64,000 nt of DNA from NCBI RefSeq assembly GCF_005747095.1, contig NZ_SWLG01000001.1, forward strand, positions 186,001-250,000. Direction: 5' to 3'. Position numbers and translations under genes: made by a program. Every line of letters starts with the position of its first letter. Within the stretch, counting starts at the first letter, position 1. The notes under the pieces were generated by a model. The model was not told the DNA's origin, did not search any database, and worked only from the letters and a program-made list of their open reading frames with translations. This DNA is from Exobacillus caeni. GTDB taxonomy: Bacteria > Bacillota > Bacilli > Bacillales > Guptibacillaceae. Below are positions 9,514 through 18,509 of the stretch, one piece after another.

Positions 9514-9951
9514 CTATGAATCCTTCATCATCTCTTTCAATCTATCCTTATTTAAGATCAAGTCTCCAAGCGTGTAGTCATCCAAAACTTCGAGAAACGA
9601 ATTCAGTGCGTTATTTAAAACACCCCGCAAACGGCAAGCATCGCTTAAAATGCACTTATCGTTTACTTTATCAAAGCACTCAACGACATAAAAGTCCTCT
9701 TCTGTTTTTCGGACAACTTCCCCGATATTAATTTCTTCAGGTGGCATCGCAAGCCGAATGCCGCCGTTTCGCCCTCGAACAGTTTCAACATACCCTGATT
9801 TCCCTAGATCATAAATGATTTTCATCAAGTGGTTTTTCGAGATGTTATAGATTTCGGATATTGTTTTTATGTTAACGAGCTGGCCTTCCTGCCTGGTGGC
9901 AAGATACATTAATACTCGCAATGAATAATCTGTGTAACGTGTTAGTTTCAT
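9514..9951 (-). CDS. nsrR: Nitric-oxide-sensing Rrf2-family repressor NsrR
   Basis: 145-aa Rrf2 regulator closely matching Bacillus NsrR. A winged helix opens with MKLTRYTDYSLRVLMYLA; ISKNHLMKIIYDLG is the recognition helix and RGRNGGIRL the wing. Three cysteines in the ECFDKVNDKC-x6-C segment (near residues 92-107) are the usual iron-sulfur ligands. NO attack on the cluster releases DNA and derepresses hmp, which is divergently transcribed here with operator-like dyads in between. I chose the start at 9951 from family length; an in-frame ATG at 9963 would add four residues but abuts the ribosome site. Confidence 0.93.
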   Translation of the reverse strand: MKLTRYTDYSLRVLMYLATRQEGQLVNIKTISEIYNISKNHLMKIIYDLGKSGYVETVRGRNGGIRLAMPPEEINIGEVVRKTEEDFYVVECFDKVNDKCILSDACRLRGVLNNALNSFLEVLDDYTLGDLILNKDRLKEMMKDS

Positions 9952-10064
9952 CCTGGCTACCATCCTTTAAGAGAAGGTATTTATTTAATCCATAATTGAG
10001 TTTATCATACTTTGTTCCTAAAAAGAAAAATTGAAACCTGGTTAAAATGTGTCAACTTTTTTAA

Positions 10065-10085
10065 AGATGTATTTAAAATATTGCT
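10065..10085 (+). promoter_or_regulatory. Candidate NsrR operator 1 (hmp upstream)
   Basis: AGATGTATTTAAAATATT resembles the Bacillus NsrR box (A/T-rich dyad with ATGTATTT). It lies about 80 bases upstream of hmp, in the nsrR-hmp divergent region, and shares its left half exactly with the second site at 10106. Confidence 0.55.
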
Positions 10086-10105
10086 TTAAGTCCCCATGTA
10101 TGAAA

Positions 10106-10126
10106 AGATGTATTTGAAATAAATCT
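10106..10126 (+). promoter_or_regulatory. Candidate NsrR operator 2 (hmp upstream)
   Basis: AGATGTATTTG paired with AAATAAATCT is a near-perfect 21-base dyad that ends 7 bases before the hmp ribosome site. Position and sequence fit NsrR repression close to the transcription start. Confidence 0.65.
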
Positions 10127-10145
10127 TTTGTGGGAGGAATTTAAA

Positions 10146-11375
10146 ATGCTTAGCCAGAAAACAAAGGAAATTGTAAAATCAACAGTGCCGGTATTAGAAC
10201 AACATGGAACAACAATTACAAAACGATTCTATCAAATGATGTTTAGCAACCATCCTGAACTTTTAAATATATTTAATCATGCAAACCAAAAACAGGGACG
10301 CCAGCAGCAGGCGCTCGCTAACACGGTATATGCTGCAGCAAAATACATCGACAATCTTGAAGCGATTGTACCTGTTGTAACCCAGATCGCCCATAAACAC
10401 CGCAGTCTTGGCATCAAGCCCGAGCATTATCCAATCGTCGGGGAACACTTGCTTTTAGCTATTGAAGATGTGCTTGGGGATGCAGCAACAGACGGAATTT
10501 TAGAAGCATGGGGCGAAGCGTACGGAGTCATCGCAGATGTGTTCATCCAGGTAGAAGACAACATGTATAAACAAGCGGAAGACCAACCGGGTGGATGGGA
10601 AGGCTTTAAACCGTTTATTCTTGACAAAAAAGTAAGAGAAAGTGATGTCATCACATCGTTTTACTTAAAGCCTGTAGATGGCCAGCCTCTTCCAACCTTT
10701 AAACCTGGTCAATACGTTAGTGTGAAGATGAATATTGAAGGAGATCAATTTACTCATATTCGTCAGTACAGCCTTTCTGATGCGCCGGGAAAACAGTACT
10801 ACCGTCTCAGCGTCAAACGTGAAGAAGGCAATAACACGCCTGATGGCAAAGTATCAACATACTTACATGACTATGTGCAAGAAGGAGATAAACTTGAATT
10901 AAGTGTACCTGCGGGAGATTTCTATATCGATCTGGACAGTGACCGACCTGTTGTCCTTCTTGCAGGCGGAGTTGGATTAACACCGCTTATGAGTATGTTT
11001 AACACTGTGATTGAACAGCGAACAGACCGTCCGGTAACATTTATACAAGCGGCCCAAAACAGTAAAGTGCATGCGATGAGAGATCATTTTAAGAAGGTTG
11101 CGCAAGAAAATGAACAAGTGAATTATTATGTCGCATATGACAATCCAACAGAGGAAGACCGAGCGAACCAGCATTTTGATAAAGAAGGATATATCGACCT
11201 TAACTGGCTTAAAGAGGTACTTGAAACGAAGGATGCAGACTTCTATTTCTGCGGTCCGGTTCCATTTATGAAAGGTGTCCTGAAAGCTCTTAAAGAATGG
11301 GAAGTACCGGAAGAAAGAATCCATTTTGAATTCTTTGGCCCAGCGATGGATTTAGAAAAAGAATTAGTTAATTAA
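10146..11375 (+). CDS. hmp: Flavohaemoglobin (nitric oxide dioxygenase)
   Basis: 409-aa three-domain enzyme that oxidises nitric oxide to nitrate using O2 and NAD(P)H. The globin domain spans residues 1-140 with the proximal-histidine segment IAHKHRSLGIKPEHY. The FAD domain (150-260) has the RQYSLS flavin-binding motif, and the NAD domain carries LLAGGVGLTPLMSM and ends with FYFCGPVPFMKG. The ATG at 10146 follows GGAGG with 8 bases of spacing; an in-frame ATG six codons upstream lacks a ribosome site. It is divergent from nsrR, with two operator-like dyads upstream. A strong terminator follows. Confidence 0.96.
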   Translation: MLSQKTKEIVKSTVPVLEQHGTTITKRFYQMMFSNHPELLNIFNHANQKQGRQQQALANTVYAAAKYIDNLEAIVPVVTQIAHKHRSLGIKPEHYPIVGEHLLLAIEDVLGDAATDGILEAWGEAYGVIADVFIQVEDNMYKQAEDQPGGWEGFKPFILDKKVRESDVITSFYLKPVDGQPLPTFKPGQYVSVKMNIEGDQFTHIRQYSLSDAPGKQYYRLSVKREEGNNTPDGKVSTYLHDYVQEGDKLELSVPAGDFYIDLDSDRPVVLLAGGVGLTPLMSMFNTVIEQRTDRPVTFIQAAQNSKVHAMRDHFKKVAQENEQVNYYVAYDNPTEEDRANQHFDKEGYIDLNWLKEVLETKDADFYFCGPVPFMKGVLKALKEWEVPEERIHFEFFGPAMDLEKELVN

Positions 11376-11379
11376 AATT

Positions 11380-11414
11380 AAGAGAAGGGGAGCTTCCCTC
11401 TTCTCTTTTTTTAT
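11380..11414 (+). terminator. Terminator after hmp
   Basis: AGAGAAGGGGAGC / TTCCCTCTTCTCT inverted repeat followed by a run of seven T. Confidence 0.85.
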
Positions 11415-11482
11415 GGACTCAATGGTTTTTCTTTTGCCTTCACGGGAAAAATATAGAAAAGAGATTTGAAAGGAGTGATAGA

Positions 11483-11812
11483 GTGGATGAAAATACATTT
11501 AAAGTGACGAAAGAAATCGAAAAGCTTAATGACCAATACACGAACCTTGCCCAGCAAGAAGCAAGTGAGAAAACAGACGATGCCTACAGTAAGATTTCGG
11601 AAGACCTTACAAGGCTTCGCTCCATGCTTCTTCAGACCGATGAATATTCTTCAGGGCATGAAGTGAACAGAGAGACAACGATGGCTACCCTCAGCGGCGA
11701 CCTTCCTTCTTACCAAAAGGTGACCGTTATATATGAATATGACAATGGTAAGGCACTGGTGGAAGATACGGATGGGATAAAACATCTGGTTGACCAGGAA
11801 AGCTTAAAATAA
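11483..11812 (+). CDS. Conserved hypothetical protein, 109 aa
   Basis: Acidic soluble protein. The first 65 residues are predicted helical or coiled-coil (EIEKLNDQYTNLAQQEASE); the last 45 look like a small beta domain (YQKVTVIYEYDNGKALVEDT). The GTG start at 11483 follows AAGGAG by 7 bases. I do not recognise a family. It lies between hmp and an acetamidase gene with its own ribosome site, so it may be a single-gene unit. Confidence 0.6.
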   Translation: MDENTFKVTKEIEKLNDQYTNLAQQEASEKTDDAYSKISEDLTRLRSMLLQTDEYSSGHEVNRETTMATLSGDLPSYQKVTVIYEYDNGKALVEDTDGIKHLVDQESLK

Positions 11813-11877
11813 ATCGTTCTAAATAAAATGAAAAATCTGGTAGAATAGACACAACCGACCAAAAAGGGGGAAACGTT

Positions 11878-12783
11878 GTGTCTATTTTAATTAAAGCAAA
11901 GAAGCCTTTTTATTCGTTTGACCGCAATCTAGAGCCCGTGGAAAAGGTACGGTCTGGAGCCGAACTTGAAATCGAAACCTATGATTGTTTTGAAAATCAG
12001 ATTCAATCAGAAGATACAGAAATTAACAAAATAAACTGGGATCGTATCAATCCAGCTACAGGACCTGTCTATGTAGAGGAAGCAAAGCCTGGCGATATTT
12101 TAGCAGTACATATTAATAATATTGAACTTGCCAACCAGGGCGTGATGACAACTGGACCAGAGCTTGGAGTAATGGGTCATCGCGTTGAAGAATTTACAGT
12201 AAAAATGATACCGCTTAAAGACAATAAAGCAGTTTTTAATGACAGGCTGAAACTTCCTCTTAACCCTATGATCGGGGTTATTGGCGTTGCACCTGAAGAG
12301 GACCCTGTTTCATGCGGTACCCCGGACAGGCATGGCGGGAATTTAGACACCACATTTATTACAGAAGGAGCAACGGTTTATTTTCCTGTTTTTGCAGAAG
12401 GAGCGTTATTTGGACTTGGGGATATGCACGCGGCGATGGGAGATGGAGAGATCGGCGTTTCTGGAATCGAGATTCCCGGAAAGGTTTCTTTGAAGCTTGA
12501 AGTGATCAAAGGAAAAACGATCAAACATCCAATGGTAGCAAATGAAGAAGGCCTTGCTATCCTGGTCTCTGCAGAAACGCTTGATGAAGCAACGAAAACG
12601 GCTGTAGAAGAGATGATCGATTTGCTTCTTCCACATACAGATCTGTCACTTGCTGAATTAACAATGCTGATGAGCGCGATCGGCCAGACCCAAATCAGCC
12701 AGGTTGTCGATCCAAAATTAACAGCGAGATTTTTTGTTCCTAAATATTTTCTTGATGAATACAATATAGATATTTTTTCTTAA
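11878..12783 (+). CDS. Acetamidase/formamidase family protein
   Basis: 301-aa member of the FmdA/AmdA family, which hydrolyse short amides such as formamide or acetamide to acid plus ammonia. Family features seen include VEEAKPGDILAVHI, TGPELGVMGHRV, the GTPDRHGGNLDTTFI segment and GDMHAAMGDGE with likely metal-binding His/Asp. The GTG start at 11878 follows a GGGGG stretch. No regulator or amide transporter is adjacent. The substrate cannot be decided from sequence. Confidence 0.85.
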   Translation: MSILIKAKKPFYSFDRNLEPVEKVRSGAELEIETYDCFENQIQSEDTEINKINWDRINPATGPVYVEEAKPGDILAVHINNIELANQGVMTTGPELGVMGHRVEEFTVKMIPLKDNKAVFNDRLKLPLNPMIGVIGVAPEEDPVSCGTPDRHGGNLDTTFITEGATVYFPVFAEGALFGLGDMHAAMGDGEIGVSGIEIPGKVSLKLEVIKGKTIKHPMVANEEGLAILVSAETLDEATKTAVEEMIDLLLPHTDLSLAELTMLMSAIGQTQISQVVDPKLTARFFVPKYFLDEYNIDIFS

Positions 12784-12868
12784 TGAACATGAAAGAATGA
12801 TAACCAAAATGAAGTGTTTATCCTTTTTTATTGCGGTTTCTTTTGTAAAAAGACTTAAAGGGGCATAA

Positions 12869-12924
12869 GGTATAAGACTCCCAGTCTATCAAGACATCAA
12901 CAGTCAGCTTTCTGATCTTATACC
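12869..12924. repeat. Intergenic inverted repeat (GGTATAAGA / TCTTATACC)
   Basis: Nine-base perfect arms enclose a 38-base loop in the 255-base gap between the formamidase and BCCT genes. No T run follows, so it is not an obvious terminator. Confidence 0.4.
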
Positions 12925-12979
12925 TGGAAGGTTCACCGGCCACCTGCGGAAAACGAGCAAACTGGAGCGGAAATCAACC
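12925..12979 (-). repeat. Degenerate Bacillus-type intergenic repeat fragment
   Basis: Read on the minus strand, this begins TTGATTTCCGCTCCAG and continues with a CTCG-TTTTCCGC segment. It resembles one end of the repeat at 61388-61576 and intergenic repeats common in Bacillaceae (recognised from memory). Only one end appears to be present. Confidence 0.4.
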
Positions 12980-13013
12980 ACTCCCTTAACAACAAATTTT
13001 ATAAAAAGTCAAA

Positions 13014-13049
13014 AAGAAGGGTAAGCAAATCAAGATGCTTATCCTTCTT
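13014..13049. terminator. Terminator of the BCCT gene
   Basis: AAGAAGGGTAAGC pairs with GCTTATCCTTCTT. It overlaps the end of the minus-strand BCCT gene, with an A-rich flank that gives a T-rich run on the minus strand. Confidence 0.65.
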
Positions 13050-14580
13050 TACTTTTTTGATCTTTCAAGTCATTTTTTAAAGCTATTGTAATCGATACGC
13101 TCATCGCAATAATCACAACTGCAAACGGCAATGCGCTTGCAATAGCTGCAGACTGAAGTGCTTCTAATCCTCCGCTCAATAACAGGATAGCTGCGATACC
13201 CGATATCAAACTTCCCCAGATTATCTTTACTAGTTTCTTTGGATGAAGGGTCCCTTTAGAAGAAAAAACACTTAAGATATAGGTGGCAGAATCAGCGGAT
13301 GTAACGAAAAAGATTGAAATAAGCAAAAGGCCCAAAAAGCTTAATATAGTTCCGAACGGCAATTGTTCAAGGGTTGCAAACAATGCTGTTTCAACATGTT
13401 TTTTAGCCTGTGCTGCGATTTCAATATGATCGTATATCTGCATGTGTAGTGCTGTTCCGCCGAAAACAACGAACCAGATTGCTCCCAGTAAAGAAGGAAC
13501 CAGGAGGACTCCCAGCACAAATTGCTGGATGGTTCGCCCTTTTGAAACCCGGGCGATGAAGGCTCCGACAAATGGACCCCAGGCTAATCCCCAGGCCCAA
13601 AAGAACATCGTCCACTTCCCTCTCCAGTCTTCATTGTCATATGGGCTAAATGAAAGGCTTAACTGTAAATAATCGCCAAGATATTGTCCTGTTGCAGTAA
13701 TGAAGTTCTTTAGAAGAAAGACGGTTGGCCCTGTAATAAGAACGAATAATAACATAAATCCTGCGATTCCCAGGTTAGTCATACTCAAATAGCGGATTCC
13801 TTTGTTTACTCCAGATAAAGCTGATATCATAAACAAAACAGTTACTACCGCTATGACAACAAGTTGGGTGACCGGAGTGTTAGGAAGTCCGAACACCTCG
13901 TTTAATCCGCCGCTTACCTGCATTGAGCTGAGACCGAAAGTTGTTGAAACGCCAATAATTGTAGCAAGTGTCGCTACAATGTTTATCCCCTTTCCGATTG
14001 GTCCTTTCACTTTTTCTCCGAGCAAAGGTTCGAACGCCGAACTTAATAAAGAAGGACTTTTCTTTCTGAACCCAAAGTATGCTAACGTGAGGCCGATTAT
14101 CGTATAGACTGCCCATGGTTGCAACCCCCAGTGAAAGACACTGTAGGTTAACGCCGATTCAGCTGCCTCTTGTGTCCTGGCCTTGATTCCAGGGGCAGGA
14201 TTAACATAATGTAATATTGGCTCCGCAACACCATAAAACACCAGGCCGACACCCATGCCTGCAGCAAATAGCATTCCTAGCCAGGAAAAGTAGGAGTATG
14301 CCGGTTTGCTGTCAGGCTCTCCAAGTTTAATATGCCGGTATGGGCCAAAAGCAAGGAAGAGGGCAAAACCAACAAGAAGAGTGTCGACTAGCATATAGAA
14401 CCAACCGAACGTATGATTAATCCAATTTAACGTTGTCTTCATCGTTAGAGATAAGTTATCCGGAAAAACGAGACCCCACAAAACAAGGAGTAGTGCTAAA
14501 CTGACAGTGGCATAGAAAACCAGGCCAAGCTTTTTATCTGAAGAAGAGATAATACCACTTCTTTCTGTTAAAGTTTTCAT
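13039..14580 (-). CDS. BCCT-family transporter (OpuD/BetP type)
   Basis: 513-aa protein with about 12 membrane segments, of the betaine/choline/carnitine transporter family. Diagnostic blocks are GMGVGLVFYGVAEPILH near residue 110 and the core WTMFFWAWGLAWGPFVGAF near 330. Relatives take up glycine betaine or related trimethylammonium solutes with Na+ for osmoprotection. In typical betaine carriers this core reads W-A-W-W-I-x-W-S-P; here the second Trp of the pair is replaced by Gly, so the substrate may differ. No clear ribosome site was seen before the ATG at 14580. It is convergent to nothing and probably monocistronic. Confidence 0.85.
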   Translation of the reverse strand: MKTLTERSGIISSSDKKLGLVFYATVSLALLLVLWGLVFPDNLSLTMKTTLNWINHTFGWFYMLVDTLLVGFALFLAFGPYRHIKLGEPDSKPAYSYFSWLGMLFAAGMGVGLVFYGVAEPILHYVNPAPGIKARTQEAAESALTYSVFHWGLQPWAVYTIIGLTLAYFGFRKKSPSLLSSAFEPLLGEKVKGPIGKGINIVATLATIIGVSTTFGLSSMQVSGGLNEVFGLPNTPVTQLVVIAVVTVLFMISALSGVNKGIRYLSMTNLGIAGFMLLFVLITGPTVFLLKNFITATGQYLGDYLQLSLSFSPYDNEDWRGKWTMFFWAWGLAWGPFVGAFIARVSKGRTIQQFVLGVLLVPSLLGAIWFVVFGGTALHMQIYDHIEIAAQAKKHVETALFATLEQLPFGTILSFLGLLLISIFFVTSADSATYILSVFSSKGTLHPKKLVKIIWGSLISGIAAILLLSGGLEALQSAAIASALPFAVVIIAMSVSITIALKNDLKDQKSKEG

Positions 14581-14720
14581 ATAAAACTAGTAGCACAAAA
14601 GACAAGGAGCAAAACTGGATTATATTACTAGTTTCAAAGTTCGAAGTTGAAAGAGGATAATCCGTACTGCCGTTGAAGGTAACAACAACGAGTCCAATCC
14701 ATATTTTTAGGAGTGAAAAA

Positions 14721-15215
14721 ATGGTAAAAGTAACACCCAGAATATCGGTTAGACCTTCAAAGTCTGAGGATGCACCACAGTTATTAGCACTAGACCACCT
14801 TGCCTGGAACCATTTTACGGCTCCATCTGAGACCAAATGGACATCCCCGGAAGAATACCTGGAAAAAAGTCCGCCCGGAACCCAATTGGTCGCAGCAGTG
14901 GAAAAAACAGTATTCGGTTATGTAAGTGTTAGAAACCCGACTCCGCTTAAAAGTAATTCACATGTTGGAGAACTAACTATCGCTGTTCACCCATCCTATC
15001 AAGGACTGGGTGTTGGCAAGGCTTTAATGGAAGAAGTTGAAAAGAGAGCCTATGAAGAAGGGAAATCCAAGCTGTCATTACGAGTGCTTGCAACTAACCC
15101 TTTTGCGGCAGCTTTTTATAAGTCGCTTGGTTATGAAGAACAGGGAAGACTCGAGAATGAGTTTTATATAGATGGAGAGTATGTTGATGACTTGCTGATG
15201 TATAAATTTTTATAA
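14721..15215 (+). CDS. GNAT-family N-acetyltransferase
   Basis: 164-aa acetyltransferase with an intact GNAT fold: ISVRPSKSEDAPQLLALD at the N-terminus, then VGELTIAVHPSYQGLGVG containing the Q-G-x-G-x-G acetyl-CoA loop, LRVLATNPFAAAFYKSLGY near residue 135 and a final DDLLMYK strand. It resembles RimI-like proteins. The ATG at 14721 follows TTAGGAGTG; an earlier in-frame ATG lacks a site. Substrate unknown. Confidence 0.85.
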   Translation: MVKVTPRISVRPSKSEDAPQLLALDHLAWNHFTAPSETKWTSPEEYLEKSPPGTQLVAAVEKTVFGYVSVRNPTPLKSNSHVGELTIAVHPSYQGLGVGKALMEEVEKRAYEEGKSKLSLRVLATNPFAAAFYKSLGYEEQGRLENEFYIDGEYVDDLLMYKFL

Positions 15216-15267
15216 GAGAATCAGGTTTGTATATAGGAAGGAATGGCTTCTCCTTCTACATCACGTA

Positions 15268-15306
15268 ATAAAGCGGAGCCTGCAATAGTTGCAGGCTCCG
15301 CTTTAT
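15268..15306. terminator. Very strong bidirectional terminator
   Basis: An 18-bp perfect stem (ATAAAGCGGAGCCTGCAA and its complement) with a 3-base TAG loop separates the plus-strand GNAT gene from the minus-strand purine operon, which ends at 15303 inside the stem. Confidence 0.85.
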
Positions 15307-17051
15307 GTTTGAAAATATTCTACTGCGATATGCTGAAATGTTTTGACATTAAATAATCCGATGTCTGTCAATTTTAGTTCGGGAATTACCGGAAGTGCTA
15401 AAAAAGAAAGGGTTAAAAATGGATTGAATTCATGTGAGCAGCCGATTTCGGCCAGTGCTTTGTTCAGTTCTTTTAATCTTGCATAAATCAGATGTGAATC
15501 CATATCTGACATCAATCCCGCGATTGGTAGCGACAGGGCAGCAAGCGTTTCACCCTCCAAGACGACTGCAAGTCCGCCCTTCATCTGAGACGTTACTCTT
15601 ATAGCGGTCAACAGATCTTCATCGCACGTTCCTGCTGCAACAATATTGTGGGAGTCATGTGCGACAGTGGAGGCGATAGCACCTTTTTTTAATCCCAGTC
15701 CCTTTATGATTCCCAGTCCAATATTCCCGGTGCTTTTGTGCCTTTCAAGCACTGCAAGTTTTAAATGGTCTTTTTCTGTACAGCTTGTAAAAAGTCCATC
15801 CATTACTGTTACTTTTTCAATCAGGTGTTTCGTAACAATACTGTTTGGAATAATGCCGATTATGTTAGCTTCGGTTTTATTATCAAGCCTTATTTGCAAA
15901 TCCTTGACGGAGATTTGCTTGGCTTTTATACTATCTAAAATTGGAGCGGAAGGTATAAGAGACTGTTCGGAAGGAGAAACCATTTTTGAATTCTTTGCAA
16001 CTAGAACGCCTGACTTATATACGCTTTCTATCGTGACATTTTCTAAGTCGCTTATCAATAAAAAATCAGCTTCATAACCCGGTGCAATCGCTCCTTTATT
16101 TTTGAAACCAAAGCATTCCGCCGCATTCAGGGTAGCGATTTGTACAGCAAGAAGAGGGTCTATTCCTTCCTTGATCGCCATCCTAATATTATGGTCGATG
16201 CTTCCTTCTTCGATTAAATCATCAAGATGTTTGTCGTCCGTTACAAACAAACAGCGCCGTGCGTTTTCCCTGTTGATCGCTTTTAATAATGCCTTCAAAT
16301 CCCTGGCTGCAGACCCTTCTCTTAACATCACATGCATACCTTTTCGTAATCGATCAAGTGCTTCTTCAGCATTGACACATTCATGATCTGTGCGAATACC
16401 GGCTGCCATGTAAACGTTAATGCCGTCTGAGTTGACCCCGGCGGCATGTCCGTCAATACACTTACTTTTGACAATCGCGGACGATAGTTTTGCAAGCATA
16501 TTTTCGTGATTATGAAAAACAGCAGGAAAGTCCATAACTTCTCCAAGTCCTATAACTCTGGGAAGTAAATACAGAGGTTCCAAATGTTCAAATTCCAGCT
16601 TCGCTCCCGCATTTTCAAAAGGCGTCGCAGGAACACAGGATGGGAGCATAAAAAACACATCAAGAGGAATATTGTTCGATGAATCGATCATAAACTTGAT
16701 TCCTTCTATGCCGCAAACGTTGCCGATCTCATGCGGATCGGCAACCACAGTTGTCACTCCGTGCGGTATTACTACGTTAGAAAACTCAGAAGGCGTAACC
16801 ATTGCTGATTCAATATGAACATGACCGTCGATGAACCCTGGGGTTAAATATTTTCCTTCTGCATCAACGGTCATGATACCTTCATAATTCCCGATTCCTG
16901 CAATATAGCCATCCACAACAGCAACGTCTTCCTCTATAATCTCAAGCGTGAAAACGTTTACGATTTTACTATTTTTAATAACAAGATCTGCCGGGGTCCT
17001 TTTTGCTGCAACATCAATTCTTCTCTTAAGTTTTTCCTTCGTATGCTCCAA
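15303..17051 (-). CDS. ade: Adenine deaminase
   Basis: 582-aa amidohydrolase of the AdeC/Ade family, which deaminates adenine to hypoxanthine at a Mn/Fe centre. Motifs include GFIDGHVHIESAM (HxH near residues 76-78), VVADPHEIGNV, DGHAAGVN, LFVTDDKHLDDL (metal-ligand Asp) and HDSHNIVAAG in the C-terminal domain. The start is TTG, 7 bases after AAAGGGGG. It is the last gene of the minus-strand purine operon, 52 bases behind the AzgA permease, so adenine can be imported, deaminated and oxidised by the xanthine dehydrogenase encoded upstream. A second, divergent paralogue lies in the microcompartment operon at 33591. Confidence 0.92.
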   Translation of the reverse strand: MEHTKEKLKRRIDVAAKRTPADLVIKNSKIVNVFTLEIIEEDVAVVDGYIAGIGNYEGIMTVDAEGKYLTPGFIDGHVHIESAMVTPSEFSNVVIPHGVTTVVADPHEIGNVCGIEGIKFMIDSSNNIPLDVFFMLPSCVPATPFENAGAKLEFEHLEPLYLLPRVIGLGEVMDFPAVFHNHENMLAKLSSAIVKSKCIDGHAAGVNSDGINVYMAAGIRTDHECVNAEEALDRLRKGMHVMLREGSAARDLKALLKAINRENARRCLFVTDDKHLDDLIEEGSIDHNIRMAIKEGIDPLLAVQIATLNAAECFGFKNKGAIAPGYEADFLLISDLENVTIESVYKSGVLVAKNSKMVSPSEQSLIPSAPILDSIKAKQISVKDLQIRLDNKTEANIIGIIPNSIVTKHLIEKVTVMDGLFTSCTEKDHLKLAVLERHKSTGNIGLGIIKGLGLKKGAIASTVAHDSHNIVAAGTCDEDLLTAIRVTSQMKGGLAVVLEGETLAALSLPIAGLMSDMDSHLIYARLKELNKALAEIGCSHEFNPFLTLSFLALPVIPELKLTDIGLFNVKTFQHIAVEYFQT

Positions 17052-17103
17052 TAAAAAGCCCCCTTTGTAAATGGAGTTGTTAAAAAGGCCTCGAATGGCA
17101 CGA

Positions 17104-18471
17104 TTAATGACCGCCCATGATAAAGTTGATAATGAACGCTACACTTACGAAATACATGATCCAGTGGATTTGGTCCCTTTTCCCGGTAAGCAGCTTTAAC
17201 AGGGTATAGGAAATAAATCCGAATGCAAGCCCCTGGGCAATACTGAAGGTTAAAGGCATCAAGACAATCGTTAAAAAGACAGGAATAACATCGGTATAAT
17301 CATCAAAGCTAATATGTTTGATTTCACTAAGCATTAAAGCACCGACAAGAATTAAGATTGGAGCGGTAGCAACAGAAGGTATGAAATAAATTAGTGGAGC
17401 GAAAATGAGTGTCAGGAAAAACAATATGCCGACTGTTAACGCTGTTAGGCCAGTCCTCCCGCCTTCAGAGATACCCGTAGCATTTTCAACATAAGCGTTA
17501 AGTGCCGTGCTTCCGAATGAAGCACTTGCCATCGTTCCTACCGCGTCTGCCTGAAGGGCTCTGTCCAGGTTTTGGATTTTACCATTTTCATCAGTAAGGC
17601 CAGCTTTTCTTGATAAACCGATCAATGTAGCAAGGTTGTCGAACAATTCAACGATTGTGAAAGAGAAAATAACGGAGACGATCCCATATCCGACTGCCCC
17701 CATAATATCCATGGCGAAAAATGTTTCTGACATGCTTGGAAGGGAAAAGGAAACGACATCGCTCAGCGCTTTTGGAAAAGCGATAAACCCAACGATCATG
17801 GAAAGGATACTCGTGCCAAGAATACTTATTAAAAGAGCCCCTTTAACGCGCTTTGCCATCAAGAAAGCCGCAGTGATCAATCCGAATATTGCCAGGAGGG
17901 GACCAGCGCTCGTGAGATTTCCGAGTCCTACAAACGTCGCTTCATTTGCGACGACCAGTTCAGCGTTTTTTAATCCGATAAAGGCGATGAAAAGACCGAT
18001 TCCGACACCTATAGCAGACTTTAAAACGTCCGGTACACCGTCAACAATTTTTTGCCGGACACCTGTGAGGGTTAAAATTAAAAATACAACACCGGAGATA
18101 AAAACTGCCCCTAACCCTGTCTGCCAGCTTAATCCCTGTCCTAATACAACCGTATAGGCAAAGAATGCGTTCAGTCCCATTCCGGGGGCTACGGCAACCG
18201 GGAAATTTGCCCAGAGGGCCATCAGTAACGTACAGAACACACTCGCATAAATGGTTGCTGCAAGGGCCGCCTCTCTAGGAATGCCTGCATCTGAAAGAAT
18301 GATAGGGTTAACAAATACAATGTAGCTCATTGTCATAAAAGAGGTGATTCCGGCCAAAAGTTCGGTTTTTACAGTTGTTTGCCGCTCTGTTAACTTAAAT
18401 AATTTCTCTAATATTTTCGGATTATTGGAGGAAGGGAGTCCAGGCTGCAGGTCTTTTTCGATCATTGACAT
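17104..18471 (-). CDS. AzgA-family purine (adenine/guanine/hypoxanthine) permease
   Basis: About 455 aa with some 12-13 membrane segments. It has the AzgA-subfamily NCS2 features: an N-terminal FKLTERQTTVKTELLAGI, TSFMTMSYIVFVNPII, AVAPGMGLNAFFAY and ALTVGILFFLTLIFAPL. Relatives in Bacillus (PbuG, PbuO) import hypoxanthine, guanine or adenine by proton symport. The ATG at 18471 follows TTAGGAGTG by 9 bases. It sits between the xdhC-like genes and adenine deaminase, consistent with feeding external purines into the operon. Confidence 0.9.
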   Translation of the reverse strand: MSMIEKDLQPGLPSSNNPKILEKLFKLTERQTTVKTELLAGITSFMTMSYIVFVNPIILSDAGIPREAALAATIYASVFCTLLMALWANFPVAVAPGMGLNAFFAYTVVLGQGLSWQTGLGAVFISGVVFLILTLTGVRQKIVDGVPDVLKSAIGVGIGLFIAFIGLKNAELVVANEATFVGLGNLTSAGPLLAIFGLITAAFLMAKRVKGALLISILGTSILSMIVGFIAFPKALSDVVSFSLPSMSETFFAMDIMGAVGYGIVSVIFSFTIVELFDNLATLIGLSRKAGLTDENGKIQNLDRALQADAVGTMASASFGSTALNAYVENATGISEGGRTGLTALTVGILFFLTLIFAPLIYFIPSVATAPILILVGALMLSEIKHISFDDYTDVIPVFLTIVLMPLTFSIAQGLAFGFISYTLLKLLTGKRDQIHWIMYFVSVAFIINFIMGGH

Positions 18472-18509
18472 CAAAGATCACTCCTAACATAGTTTTGTAA
18501 AACTGGCTT

